Positions 51,759 through 60,734 of a stretch of 64,000 nt of DNA are shown piece after piece. Source of the DNA: Vibrio orientalis CIP 102891 = ATCC 33934. GTDB lineage: Bacteria; Pseudomonadota; Gammaproteobacteria; Enterobacterales; Vibrionaceae. The notes under the pieces are model-generated. The model was given only the letters and a program-made list of their open reading frames with translations. It did not search any database and was not told the origin of the DNA. Where the stretch lies: contig NZ_ACZV01000005.1 in assembly GCF_000176235.1 (NCBI RefSeq), forward strand, positions 682,001-746,000. The letters are read 5' to 3'. A program made the translations under genes and the position numbers. Position 1 is the first letter of the stretch. Every line of letters starts with the position of its first letter.

Positions 51759-52606
51759 AGTACGAGTTCATTGAAAACTATGTCGGTGAGTATTCCATTA
51801 GCTTAATGTGCCGCACCTTAGAAGTGAGTCGGGGCGGCTATTATAAGTGGTGCCATCATACGCCGAGTGAGCGTTCAAAGCGGCGAGAGCGCTTTGAACA
51901 GCTCGTCATGTGTACCTTTGCCCAATATCGGGCACGCTACGGTTCAGTGCGAATAGCAGAAGAGCTAAACGAAGCAGGCTATGCCTGCTGCGTGAATTAT
52001 GTGGCTGATATCATGAGGGAAAAAGGTATCAGGGCACGTAATGGTAAAGGGTTTAAATACAGCAAGGATGTGGCTGCTATGACGAATGTTGCCGACAATT
52101 TACTGCGAAGAGACTTTGAGTCTGAGACGCCAAATCAGAAGTGGGTTACGGACATCACGTATATCTGGGTGAAGAGCCGTTGGCTCTTCTTGGCGACAGT
52201 GATGGACCTGCATTCAAGGCGCATCGTGGGTTGGTCGCTAGGGACAACTATGACCGTCGAGCTCATCACCAATGCGCTAAAAATGGCGTTTGAGTCACGT
52301 AAGCCGCCTAAGGGCGTCATTATCCACTCAGACCGTGGTGTACAATACAGAGCATATAAATATCAAGACTTCATGCGCAAGCATGGAGGTGTACCGAGCA
52401 TGAGTCGACAGGGCAACTGTTGGGATAATGCTGTGATGGAGTCGTTCTACAGTCGACTGAAAGTCGAACTGATATACGCAGAAGACTACCAAACTCTCGA
52501 AGAAACCCGAATGGGCATCTTCGAATACATCGAGGTATTTTACAATCGCAGAAGAAGACACTCAGCGTTGGGGCATGTCAGCCCAGTTGAGTACGAAAGT
52601 ATGTAG
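51755..52606 (+). CDS. IS3-family OrfB (DDE transposase)
   Basis: Encodes 283 aa. Catalytic triad D133 (WVTDITYI), D193 (IIHSDRGVQY) and E229 (AVMESFYSRLK) in an rve integrase core. Starts at GTG 51755 overlapping the end of orfA. The reading frame is intact, so the element may be active. Confidence 0.94.
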   Translation: MKYEFIENYVGEYSISLMCRTLEVSRGGYYKWCHHTPSERSKRRERFEQLVMCTFAQYRARYGSVRIAEELNEAGYACCVNYVADIMREKGIRARNGKGFKYSKDVAAMTNVADNLLRRDFESETPNQKWVTDITYIWVKSRWLFLATVMDLHSRRIVGWSLGTTMTVELITNALKMAFESRKPPKGVIIHSDRGVQYRAYKYQDFMRKHGGVPSMSRQGNCWDNAVMESFYSRLKVELIYAEDYQTLEETRMGIFEYIEVFYNRRRRHSALGHVSPVEYESM

Positions 52607-52671
52607 TTATGTACTGTCTACTTTTTGTGGGGTACACCAGTTTATTTTTAGACAAGGAGGTTAATTTGATT

Positions 52672-53088
52672 ATGAGAGCTATTGTTATTAGTGTCTTGGC
52701 CACCGCCTTAGCTGGATGTGCAGCTAAAGGTCCGAGCGCAGAGCTTCAGTTGAGCAATGAGTGCTATCAAAGTACTGTTGACGAAAGGGTAGCTAGATTT
52801 ACTGATAATTTTACTACTGATGATCTGAATGACTTAACTTCTGCTTTAAAGCGGCACTATTTAAAAGTGTCTCATGCAATGCTTCTAAAGCAGCGAGCGA
52901 ATGATATATCCGATCCGCTTGGTGGCATTCCGGCGTCCTTTGAATTAGAAACAGCCCAAGAAAGTGTTATTGGTAGCCTTAAACCAATCTACATGATTCT
53001 TAACCGTAGTTCGGTTCCACAATTTGTATCTACTCAAGTACAGCAACAAATGAAAGACGGTTTGGCTATCTGCTATGGTGAATCATAA
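52672..53088 (+). CDS. lipoprotein, leader interrupted by an IS
   Basis: Encodes 138 aa. Signal peptide with lipobox LAGC, Cys16; mature helical domain (TTDDLNDLTSALKRHYLKVSHAM). ATG 52672; a TTG at 52666 has better spacing to AAGGAGG (52654-52660). The IS ends only about 18 nt before that ribosome-binding site, so expression now depends on IS read-through. The cassette's end repeat is poor (GTTATGT against GCATAAC). Confidence 0.72.
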   Translation: MRAIVISVLATALAGCAAKGPSAELQLSNECYQSTVDERVARFTDNFTTDDLNDLTSALKRHYLKVSHAMLLKQRANDISDPLGGIPASFELETAQESVIGSLKPIYMILNRSSVPQFVSTQVQQQMKDGLAICYGES

Positions 53089-53213
53089 GCATAACAATAA
53101 ATTTAAGCAGATTCGTAACGCTTGGCACTTTTGGTTTGTATCAGCTTTAGTGTTTACGGCACAATGCTTTAGGTAAGTGGTAGCGTTGCTCACTACTTAA
53201 TTTGGCGTTATGC
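53089..53213 (+). repeat. attC site, type 1a
   Basis: Core GTTATGC at 53207. Confidence 0.9.
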
Positions 53214-53263
53214 AGCTACTTGAAATTCCCGAAAAATAATAGATGTATTGAAAGAGAAGTAAC

Positions 53264-53731
53264 ATGTACAAGAAACTATTTATCCTTAGTCTACCCGTTC
53301 TATTGGCAGCATGTGCTGCGCCAAAATATACAGCGGAAGCAATCTCGCAAGAGAACCAGAGTAAAGAAATTACTATCGTGAAAGATGACGCGACACGAGA
53401 AATTTTCTTAGATTCAATGCAAGAGTGGTGTTTGGATACTGCTCATAAATGTACTGTTGTAAGTGATGGAACTTCCCCGAAAAGCTCGGAACTTACACTT
53501 ACTTACGTATCACGTTGGAGCTGGGACTTCAGAACGTTTATCGCAGATGCCAAAGTTAAAGCGTATAGAAATAGTGAGAAAGTTGGTGAAGTTGAGTTCA
53601 AGGCACCAAATAGTGCAAATTCAGATAAGTGGGGAGACGACAGCAAACGAATCATCGCAATGATGGATTTGTTGTTTGGGAAGCAGACTGTAAGTGAGGC
53701 TCAGTCCAAAATAAAGTCAGGTGAAATGTAG
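53264..53731 (+). CDS. Sbal_3080-like lipoprotein
   Basis: Encodes 155 aa. Signal peptide MYKKLFILSLPVLLAAC, Cys17. Mature part with YVSRWSWDFRTFIADAKVKAY and C-terminal DDSKRIIAMMDLLFGK, as recalled for the Sbal_3080 lipoprotein family. Outer-membrane or periplasm-facing. ATG 53264. Cassette ends pair over 13 nt with one mismatch. Confidence 0.8.
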   Translation: MYKKLFILSLPVLLAACAAPKYTAEAISQENQSKEITIVKDDATREIFLDSMQEWCLDTAHKCTVVSDGTSPKSSELTLTYVSRWSWDFRTFIADAKVKAYRNSEKVGEVEFKAPNSANSDKWGDDSKRIIAMMDLLFGKQTVSEAQSKIKSGEM

Positions 53732-53733
53732 CG

Positions 53734-53858
53734 GCATAACAATAAATTCAAGTAGATTCGCAACGCTTGGCACTTTCAGTTTGAATCGGTTTCAGTGTTT
53801 ACGGCACAATGGTTTAGGTAGGTGGTAGCGTTGCTCACTACTTAATTTGGCGTTATAT
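53734..53858 (+). repeat. attC site, type 1a
   Basis: Core GTTATAT at 53852. Confidence 0.9.
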
Positions 53859-53929
53859 GGTTGAATGAACTGCTCATTCGTAGCTGTTCTGACACATTCT
53901 TGTTTTTGTTAGGGCTATAGGTTGAAGTA

Positions 53930-54310
53930 ATGATGATACAAGTAGATAAAATAGAAGATATTAAATCAATTTTAAGAAATGCTGCTCAAAATGAGTCAAC
54001 AGTGGCTTATTCGAGAATCTACCAAGTTTTCGATGAAGGGACAGACTCTTCAATTGTTTGGGAGACGTTCGAAGAGGCATGTGGTCAATTAGCTGATTCA
54101 AGAGTTGCGATTTACGGTGCTCTCCTAGCGACTAAAGCAACCGGTTTACCTCAAAATGGATTTTTTGATGTATTCATGAATATGCGCAACGAAGAGTATA
54201 TTCATATAACTCGTGGTGAAGTATCAACTTCAAGTGCTATACCATTTGAAATGAGAGAGGCTATCGTTGCTTTAGAGAGGGAACGAGTATATGCACATTG
54301 TATTTCTTGA
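53930..54310 (+). CDS. hypothetical protein
   Basis: Encodes 126 aa, soluble, helical (EEACGQLADSRVAIYGALLATKATGLPQNGFFD). No family named. ATG 53930 or 53933. The 71-nt leader has TTGTTTTTGTTAGGG. Cassette ends pair over 13 nt (GTTATATGGTTGA), among the longest here. Confidence 0.68.
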   Translation: MMIQVDKIEDIKSILRNAAQNESTVAYSRIYQVFDEGTDSSIVWETFEEACGQLADSRVAIYGALLATKATGLPQNGFFDVFMNMRNEEYIHITRGEVSTSSAIPFEMREAIVALERERVYAHCIS

Positions 54311-54322
54311 TGCTAATCAACC

Positions 54323-54449
54323 ATATAACAAGAAATTTAAGAGTGATTCACAACGCTTGGCGCTTTCACTTCAAGCCAGTTTAGTGTTTATGGCACAATG
54401 CTTTAGGTTTGGGTGGTAGCGTTGTTCACACCTTAATTTGGCGTTATGT
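54323..54449 (+). repeat. attC site, type 1b variant
   Basis: Left arm AAGAAATTTAAG and a right half with GGTTTGGGTGG as in type 2: possible recombinant. Core GTTATGT at 54443. Confidence 0.87.
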
Positions 54450-54904
54450 TTACTTTTATTTCAAAGGCTTAAAGGTCTTAGGCTCTAGTTCTTTGTCCCT
54501 CTAGCAATTCGTTCCGAGTAGACTCAGCAAATCCGTATTGTCGGCCTAAGTTCTTGAATCTCTCAGCCCGTAAAACATGTCAATGTTCGCGGGTTGCTTC
54601 ATTGTCAGGTCGTGGCGGCCGGTTTCATGTTTAACTGGCTTAAGGTCGCTTTCAGGTTCTTGGCCAATCAGCATTTCGGCTTGGCAGTTGCCTCGGCAAT
54701 TTTTCATTGTCTTACGCTTTGGTTGGAAAGAAAGGGCACTCGTTGTCAGTTGGTCGGGTTGCCTCATTGGGCAGGGAAGTGGAATTACACGTTTTAGGTT
54801 GGTCGCCTTTGTCGGTCAAGTTGGTTTCAGCCTTGTGGTTTGCTTCAGAAAAAACAGTCAGAAATAGCAGTTCTTTCTCAAGAAAATCATACATTTGTGG
54901 TGAA
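54450..54904. repeat. ORF-less cassette family ncA, copy 11
   Basis: 455 bp; one extra A in the AGAAAAAAC run. The minus-strand frame of 73 codons (54546-54767, MRQPDQLTTSALSFQ...GLRDSRT) is open. Confidence 0.75.
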
Positions 54905-55030
54905 ACATAACAAACAATTCAACAGTGATTCGCAACGCTTGGCGCTTTCACTTCAGGTTGAGTTTAGTGTTTACGGCGCAGTGTTCAAGTTCAGTGTCTG
55001 CGTTGCTCACACGTTAATTGGGCGTTATGC
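54905..55030 (+). repeat. attC site, type 4
   Basis: Core GTTATGC at 55024. Confidence 0.88.
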
Positions 55031-55044
55031 AGCAGGGAGAAAAA

Positions 55045-55356
55045 ATGGACAAAATCTATAATGAATTGTTTTCCCAATCTTTTCCTAGCGACGAGCAGTT
55101 AGTTGAGTTTGCACTAAAGCGTCACGGATATTGTATGGATAATGGCTACTACGGTGTTACTTATCCGGATGACTTAGATGAATACGAGCGTGAAGTTGAA
55201 GGACAATGCATTCCAGAGGGTATGCTTAGAATCAACTATTGGGACGGTTCTGAAAACGAGTCGCTTGTGAGTGAACGAGATTATCTTTCTGCGCTAAAAA
55301 ACTATTTAACGCGAAAGGGCAATAAAGAACTAGCGCGTTGTTTGACTGCAGCATAA
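55045..55356 (+). CDS. acidic hypothetical protein
   Basis: Encodes 103 aa, soluble and acidic (YPDDLDEYEREVEGQC). No family recognised. ATG 55045 follows GGGAGAA; an ATG at 55027 lies in the attC core. Confidence 0.68.
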   Translation: MDKIYNELFSQSFPSDEQLVEFALKRHGYCMDNGYYGVTYPDDLDEYEREVEGQCIPEGMLRINYWDGSENESLVSERDYLSALKNYLTRKGNKELARCLTAA

Positions 55357-55477
55357 CCAGGCGTTTAAGAGGGATTCACAACGCTTGGCATTTTTGGTTC
55401 GAATCAACATAAGTGTTTATGGCAGAATAGGTTTAGGTTAGGTGGTGCGTTGTTCACCCCTTAACGCAGCGTTATGT
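55351..55477 (+). repeat. attC site, unique arms
   Basis: Begins AACCAGGCGTTTAAG rather than AACAA; right arm CTTAACGCAGCG. Core GTTATGT at 55471. Confidence 0.85.
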
Positions 55478-55931
55478 TTACTTGTAATTCAAAGGCTTAA
55501 AGGTCTTAGGCTCTAGTTCTTTGTTCCTTTGGCAATTCGTCCCTAGTAGACTCAGCAAATCCGCATTGTCGGCCTAAGTTCTGGAATCACTCAGCCCGTA
55601 AAACATGCCAATATTCATGGGTTGCTTCATTGTCAGGTCGTGGTGGTCGGTTTCAGGTTTAACTGGCTCAAAGTCGCTTTTAGGTTCTTAGTCAATTAGC
55701 ATTTCAGCTTGGCAGTTGCCTCGGCAATTTGCCATTGTTTTGCGCTTTGGTTGGAAAGAAAGGGCGCTTGTTGCTCCTTGGTCGCGTTGCCTCATTGGGC
55801 AGGGAAGTGGAATTACTGGTTTTGGGTTGGTCGTTTTTGGCGGCCAAGTTGGTTCTTACCTTGTGGTTTAGTTCTGAAAATTGGTCAGAAATCGCAGTTC
55901 TTTCTCAATTAAATCATGTGTTTGTGGTAAA
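55478..55931. repeat. ORF-less cassette family ncA, copy 12
   Basis: 454 bp. The minus-strand frame has TAA after ATT GAC. Confidence 0.75.
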
Positions 55932-56057
55932 ACATAACAAACAATTCAACAGTGATTCGCAACGCTTGGCGCTTTCACTTCAGGTTGAGTTTAGTGTTTA
56001 CGGCGCAGTGGTTTAGTTGAGTGGCAGCGCTGCTCACACGTTAATTGGGCGTTATGT
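55932..56057 (+). repeat. attC site, type 4
   Basis: Core GTTATGT at 56051. Confidence 0.88.
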
Positions 56058-56071
56058 ACTTTGGAGAAAAT

Positions 56072-56413
56072 ATGGAAGTTGTTACTACTGAAAAACACGT
56101 CTCAGAATATCCCAATCCGTTTTATTTGAAGCAAGGTGACAAAGTAGCTCTAGGTACAATTGACGACGAGTTTCCCAACTGGATCTTTATAACCAGTCTC
56201 GAAGGGGAGCAGGGTTGGGCTCCAGTTCAATATATCGAGAAGATTGTAGGAAGCTCTGAAGGTATCTTGCTTGAAGACTATGACAATGTTGAGCTTAATA
56301 CTGTCATTGGCGAAAAACTGTCAGTGCTATTCGAACTCAACGAGTGGTATCGAGTTTCGAGGTCAACGGGTGAAATTGGTTGGGTACCAGTGCGCTCGGT
56401 ACAACGTACATAA
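56072..56413 (+). CDS. tandem SH3-like domain protein
   Basis: Encodes 113 aa made of two bacterial SH3-type units, each ending in a GW-x-PV-x-Y/S-I/V motif (EGEQGWAPVQYIEK near 48-61 and TGEIGWVPVRSVQR near 99-112). No signal peptide, so a cytoplasmic binding module. ATG 56072 follows TTGGAGAA. Confidence 0.82.
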   Translation: MEVVTTEKHVSEYPNPFYLKQGDKVALGTIDDEFPNWIFITSLEGEQGWAPVQYIEKIVGSSEGILLEDYDNVELNTVIGEKLSVLFELNEWYRVSRSTGEIGWVPVRSVQRT

Positions 56414-56534
56414 CAATAAATTTAAGAGTGATTCACAACGCTTGGCGCTTTCACTTCAAGCCAGTTTAGTGTTTATGGCACAATGCTTTAGGTTTGGGTG
56501 GTTGCGTTGTTCACACCTTAATTTGGCGTTATGT
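56408..56534 (+). repeat. attC site, type 1b
   Basis: Core GTTATGT at 56528. Confidence 0.9.
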
Positions 56535-56546
56535 GATAAGGAAAGT

Positions 56547-57170
56547 ATGTCGTATAAAATTGAAGATTGGCGAAATCGCTATTCAGAGCGTTCTGACCTT
56601 TCGACTGGGTTAGTCCATTTAACTCGAGCAACGGATAATGCATCTGTTGCAGCCCTAATGTTTAAAATTTTAACAGAGCAATCCTTGAAAGGTAGCTCCA
56701 CTGAACAAGGCTTTATTGTTGGTAAAGACACCGCTGTTTGTTTTCAGGATGCTCCTTTGAGTTCAGTTTGCCAGAATACTTGGTTTGAGCAAAAGTTGAG
56801 AGCTAGTGGGCATACGAAAAAAACAAGGTATCACCCTTGTGGTTTCATGTTTCCGAAACAAAAGGTGTACACAAGTGGCGGTCGTCCTGTGATATACGAT
56901 AAAACAGCTGAAGCTAAGAAGTATTTACCAAAATCAGAATGGTGGCGTATCGTAAATTTTGATCTTTCAAATCCGAATTTTATCATTGACTGGACACATT
57001 AGCGTGAGTGGCGAGTAAAAGGTGATTTTGAGTTTTCTATTGATGAAGTAACTCTTCTTTTTACTAAAAGCACAACGTATAAAGCGTTCATTGACCTATG
57101 TGATAAAAACGACAGACCTTTCTACAAGGAAGTCGCGGGTGTTATCAATATGCAAAATATACTGTTCTAG
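56547..57170 (+). pseudogene. abortive-infection-like gene with in-frame TAG
   Basis: ATG 56547 (after AAGGAAAG) opens a frame to TAG 57000-57002. The same frame continues to TAG 57168-57170 with REWRVKGDFEFSIDEVTLLFTK. The joined reading ...DWTH-x-REWRVKGD is the (H/T)-E-REWR motif of a mobile-element defence-type family, where the stop replaces Glu (GAG to TAG). N-terminal half has AVCFQDAPLSSV. Full length would be 207 aa. Cassette ends pair over 12 nt (GTTATGTGATAA). Confidence 0.75.
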
Positions 57171-57178
57171 AAATTATC

Positions 57179-57306
57179 ACATAACAAGCAATTTAAGAGG
57201 GATTCCAACGCTTGGCACTTTTGCTTCTACTTCAAATTTAGTGTTTATGACACAATGCTTTAGGTTTTGGTGGTGGCGTTGTTCACCCCTTAATTGGGCG
57301 TTAGCC
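57179..57306 (+). repeat. attC site, type 2
   Basis: One base missing in GATTCCAACGC. Core GTTAGCC at 57300. Confidence 0.89.
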
Positions 57307-57329
57307 TATTTTATAATGTACGGATTATT

Positions 57330-57830
57330 ATGAAAAAATATTTAATGCTTTTTATCTTAACACTGACTGGGTGTAGCACTTCCCACTATGAGGAAAATAA
57401 CAAAACGATAGAGCTAAGTAGAGAGTACTTTATAGGCAAATGGAGTTGTGTTCCCAAACAAAGTGACCCTCTAAACTTATTCTCAGACATGAAACTTTAT
57501 CGAGTGTATGAGGAAAGTGGAGTACTTAACATTGAAGTGAGCTTTGAGGTGCATACTAATGAAATGGAAGTACCTCTGACAGTGAACGCCAAAACTGATG
57601 GGGTTTGGATGCGAGATCCTTTCATCACTGATATAACGGAGTTTCATCATAAGTTTTCGGTTGAAACAAATAACGACGTAATTTCAAAACAACTTACGCA
57701 AGTGATGAAAGATCAAAGTATCCTGCATGAAATGATATATGTTTCTGTAGAGCCGCAAAGTGATAGCGCAATGATTGTAAGGTTACCTAGTGATATACAA
57801 GATTGCGCAAAGGTTGACTCAACACAATAG
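57330..57830 (+). CDS. lipoprotein, copy 2
   Basis: Encodes 166 aa, identical to the protein at 36762 except Ser for Asn just after the lipid-bearing Cys15. Asn or Ser at that position is not the inner-membrane Asp signal, so outer-membrane sorting is expected for both. Leader and following attC are also shared. Confidence 0.78.
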   Translation: MKKYLMLFILTLTGCSTSHYEENNKTIELSREYFIGKWSCVPKQSDPLNLFSDMKLYRVYEESGVLNIEVSFEVHTNEMEVPLTVNAKTDGVWMRDPFITDITEFHHKFSVETNNDVISKQLTQVMKDQSILHEMIYVSVEPQSDSAMIVRLPSDIQDCAKVDSTQ

Positions 57831-57954
57831 GCTAACAATAAATTTAAGCAGATTCGCAACGCTTGGCACTTTTGGTTTGAATTGACTTAAGTGTCTACGG
57901 CGCAATGCTTTAGGTAGGTGGCAGCGTTACTCACTACTTAATTTGGCGTTATAA
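57830..57954 (+). repeat. attC site, type 1a
   Basis: Same as the site at 37262. Core GTTATAA at 57948. Confidence 0.9.
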
Positions 57955-57980
57955 GGCTGCATCAAACTAAGGATGGTAAA

Positions 57981-58520
57981 ATGTTGTCACGAGATAAAAC
58001 AGGGCTTATCGTTGTTGATGTGCAGGGTAAGCTTGCACGCTTAGTCTATGATAGTGAAACACTTGTTTCTAATTGCTCGAAATTGATAGTCGGGGCTAGA
58101 GCCCTAGGTTTGCCCATAGTTCTGCTTGAACAAAACCCTGAGAAGTTGGGTGAGACAGTAGAGGAACTGAGAGTTCCCCTTGGTGAAGTCAATCCGATAA
58201 CAAAGTTTACTTTCAATGCTTGTGAGTCTCCCGATTTCCTAGCAACAATCAAAGATATGGATGTAGATACTTGGCTAGTTTGTGGTATTGAGGCGCATAT
58301 ATGTGTGTACCAAACGGCAAAAGGATTGGTCGAATTAGGCTTCAATGTTGAACTGGTTAATGACTGTGTTTCCTCTCGTACGCTATCAAATGTCCAATTA
58401 GGTATTAATCGGCTGAAGGAAAGTGGTGTAGGAATCTCGGGGTTAGAAATGTGTCTCTACGAACTTGTCAAAGACTGTAGGGCAGCTGAATTTAAGCAGG
58501 TGCTAAGTCTAATTCGTTAG
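57981..58520 (+). CDS. isochorismatase-family cysteine hydrolase
   Basis: Encodes 179 aa. Triad D13 (IVVDVQGKL), K75 (NPITKFTF) and C108 (GIEAHICVYQTA) with the cis-peptide region just before. Closest in style to YcaC-like hydrolases; substrate not predictable. ATG 57981 follows AAGGAT. Cassette ends pair over 10 nt (GTTATAAGGC). Confidence 0.88.
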   Translation: MLSRDKTGLIVVDVQGKLARLVYDSETLVSNCSKLIVGARALGLPIVLLEQNPEKLGETVEELRVPLGEVNPITKFTFNACESPDFLATIKDMDVDTWLVCGIEAHICVYQTAKGLVELGFNVELVNDCVSSRTLSNVQLGINRLKESGVGISGLEMCLYELVKDCRAAEFKQVLSLIR

Positions 58521-58528
58521 AACTCGCC

Positions 58529-58655
58529 TTATAACAATAAATTTAAGAGTGATTCACAACGCTTGGCGCTCTCACTTCAAGTAAGTTTAGTGTTTATGGC
58601 ACAATGGTTTAGGTAAGGTGGTTAGCGTTGTTCACACCTTAATTTGGCGTTATGT
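58529..58655 (+). repeat. attC site, type 1b
   Basis: Core GTTATGT at 58649. Confidence 0.9.
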
Positions 58656-58681
58656 AACCCATGGAGTTTAGGAGTCTTTTA

Positions 58682-59011
58682 GTGCGGAAGTGTGTTGGAA
58701 ATAGAATAATATGGCCTCATAAGTACTTAACTTGGCAGTCCCAAATGATATGTGTACTAACTTTAGTTTCAATCGTCATTGGGCGTGGCATATATCAGGT
58801 TGTAAATCATAGTACTTTATATCCTGGGCTATTTGTGTCTCTTTATATGAGTGCAGTCATCGCATGTTATCTATATGACAAAGGTCTACCAATAGGGTCT
58901 GTAATAGTTGATTTTGAGCCAAACGACCTCACCAAGCAGTACAGTAGATTGGCTATAACTTCATTATCATCTGTGATCTATACAGTATGCATACTGAAAG
59001 GTGTAAGTTAG
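58682..59011 (+). CDS. three-helix membrane protein, LPIG family member 2
   Basis: Encodes 109 aa. Helices near 23-42, 55-72 and 88-105, with CYLYDKGLPIGSVIVDFEPND in the middle, matching the gene at 17048. GTG 58682 has TAGGAG about eight bases upstream; ATG 58661 has no ribosome-binding site. Confidence 0.68.
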   Translation: MRKCVGNRIIWPHKYLTWQSQMICVLTLVSIVIGRGIYQVVNHSTLYPGLFVSLYMSAVIACYLYDKGLPIGSVIVDFEPNDLTKQYSRLAITSLSSVIYTVCILKGVS

Positions 59012-59039
59012 ATTGTACCGAAGAAAATGAAGCGCGATT

Positions 59040-59166
59040 ACATAACAAGGCGTTTAAGACGGATTCCCAACGCATGGTGTTTTCGGCTTACTTTGGGTTA
59101 AGTGTTTATGTCACAATGGTTTAGGCAGGGTGGTAGCGTTGCTCACCACTTAACGCGGCGTTATGT
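59040..59166 (+). repeat. attC site, unique arms
   Basis: Arms AAGGCGTTTAAGACGG and CCACTTAACGCGGCG. Core GTTATGT at 59160. Confidence 0.87.
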
Positions 59167-59203
59167 CTTCGGCGGAAATTACCAGCAAGGGAGAATAAGA
59201 TTG

Positions 59204-59569
59204 ATGTTTAAAGTCAAACTGATTGTTATCTCATTAATGTTAGTCTGGGTAATGATAAATAAGATTTCCCTAGGCGTTAGTAACGAAGTTGTAGAACCAG
59301 CTAAAGCGATCTCAGGCAATTGTGTTAAAACTTTAAAAACAGGTACATTATTAAAGCTAAAGGTTAAAACTGAAGCTGAAATTGTTCCTACAACGATTGG
59401 AGCAATTGGGCTCACTTGCGAAGTTTTATTACAGAAAATCATCTCAAAAGATGAGCTTATGGTTAAGTATAAAAGATTTGAATCAGGGGACATCGATTCC
59501 CTAAAAGTTAGTATTACAGAAGGCCGTACATATTGGGGCTTTAACGGTGAAGAAAACACTAGCGACTAA
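59204..59569 (+). CDS. signal-anchored hypothetical protein, copy 2
   Basis: Encodes 121 aa, differing from the protein at 38797 by Leu for Val (KDELMVKY). Leader, gene and following attC (59591) are nearly identical to the first copy; only the preceding attC differs. Confidence 0.7.
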   Translation: MFKVKLIVISLMLVWVMINKISLGVSNEVVEPAKAISGNCVKTLKTGTLLKLKVKTEAEIVPTTIGAIGLTCEVLLQKIISKDELMVKYKRFESGDIDSLKVSITEGRTYWGFNGEENTSD

Positions 59570-59590
59570 TTCAGAACATTTGTATTGAAG

Positions 59591-59716
59591 ACATAACAAT
59601 AAATTTAAGAGTGATTCACAACGCTTGCCGCCCTTACTTCAAGTAAGTTTAGTGTTTATGGCACAATGGTTTAGCTAAGGTGTTAGCGTTGTTCACACCT
59701 TAATTTGGCGTTATGT
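59591..59716 (+). repeat. attC site, type 1b
   Basis: Same CTTGCCGCCC centre as at 39184. Core GTTATGT at 59710. Confidence 0.9.
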
Positions 59717-60169
59717 TTACTTGTATTTCAAAGGCTTAAATATCTTAGGCTCTAGTTCTTTGTCCTTCTGGCAGTTCGTCCCTAGTAGACTCAGCAAATC
59801 CGTATTGTCGGTCTAACTTCTTGAATTTCTCAGCCCGTAAAACATGCCTATGTTCGCGGGTTGCTTCATTGTTAGGTCTTGGCGGTTGGCTTCTTGTTTA
59901 ACTGGCTCAAAGTCGCTTTTAGGTTCTTAGTCAATTAGCATTTCTGCTTGGCAGTTGCCTCGGCAATTCAGCTTTGTTTTGCGCTTTGGTTGGAAAGTCA
60001 GGGCGCTTGTTGGTGCTTAGTCGGGTTGCCTCATTGGGCAGGGAAGTGGAATTACTGGTTTTAAGTTGGTCGCCTTTGACGGCCAAGTTGGTTCTATCCT
60101 TGTGGTTTGCTTCAGAAAAGTAGTCAGAAATAGCAGTTCTTTCTCAAGAAAATCATGTATTTGTGGTAA
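59717..60169. repeat. ORF-less cassette family ncA, copy 13
   Basis: 453 bp; ends GGTAAACATAAC as in copy 4. The minus-strand frame has TAA after ATT GAC. Confidence 0.75.
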
Positions 60170-60296
60170 ACATAACAATAAATTTAAGAGTGATTCACAA
60201 CGCTCGGCGCTTTCACTTCAAGCAAGTTTAGTGTTTATGGCACAATGCTTTAGGTCGGGTGGTTAGCGTTGTTCACACCTTAATTTGGCGTTAGCT
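60170..60296 (+). repeat. attC site, type 1b
   Basis: Core GTTAGCT at 60290. Confidence 0.9.
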
Positions 60297-60322
60297 TACA
60301 ACGAAGAAAAGGTTGATTATGT

Positions 60323-60715
60323 ATGCTTAGAAAATTCATTCTGGCTCTGTCGTTAGTTCCTACATTGTTATTTTCGCAAACTAAGCCTATCGATATTACG
60401 GCTTCCGATTGGCTTAGCTTAATAGACAATCAACACTACAGTGAAAGTTGGGATAGTGCTGGTGGTTTGTTTCGTTCACAAATATCAAAAGATGAGTGGG
60501 CTGAAGCGGTAGGCTCTGCGCGTACAAAGCTCGGAAATCTTGAATCACGTAGTGTAGTAACCACAAAGCCGGTGAAATCTTTACCGAATATACCTGACGG
60601 CGAGTACGTTGTAGTTCAATATCAAACGATATTTTCAGGGAAGAAGTCGACAGAAACCTTAACTCTTTCTAAAAACAAAACTGGTTGGGTTGTTATTGGT
60701 TATTTCATCAACTAG
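60323..60715 (+). CDS. DUF4019-like secreted protein, copy 4
   Basis: Encodes 130 aa, identical to the protein at 7904 except FSQ for FGQ at the signal cleavage region and GSA for GAA. Followed not by an attC but by a partial tandem duplicate of its own 3' end. Confidence 0.82.
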   Translation: MLRKFILALSLVPTLLFSQTKPIDITASDWLSLIDNQHYSESWDSAGGLFRSQISKDEWAEAVGSARTKLGNLESRSVVTTKPVKSLPNIPDGEYVVVQYQTIFSGKKSTETLTLSKNKTGWVVIGYFIN

Positions 60716-60734
60716 TTCGGCCAGTAAGCTAACA

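Larger units (their letters stand above)
51388..52636 (+). mobile_element. IS3-family insertion sequence
   Basis: About 1.25 kb with terminal inverted repeats TACCCCAC-n4-AGTAGACA at the left and the complement at the right (TGTCTACTTTTTGTGGGGTA). Contains orfA and orfB. It interrupts the leader of a lipoprotein cassette. No clear target duplication (CGA left, ACC/CCA right). Confidence 0.9.

Noticed and set aside
56271..56546. Extension of the gene at 56547 back to 56271
   Set aside because: It overlaps the SH3 gene and the attC; the ribosome-binding site AAGGAAAG lies just before ATG 56547.
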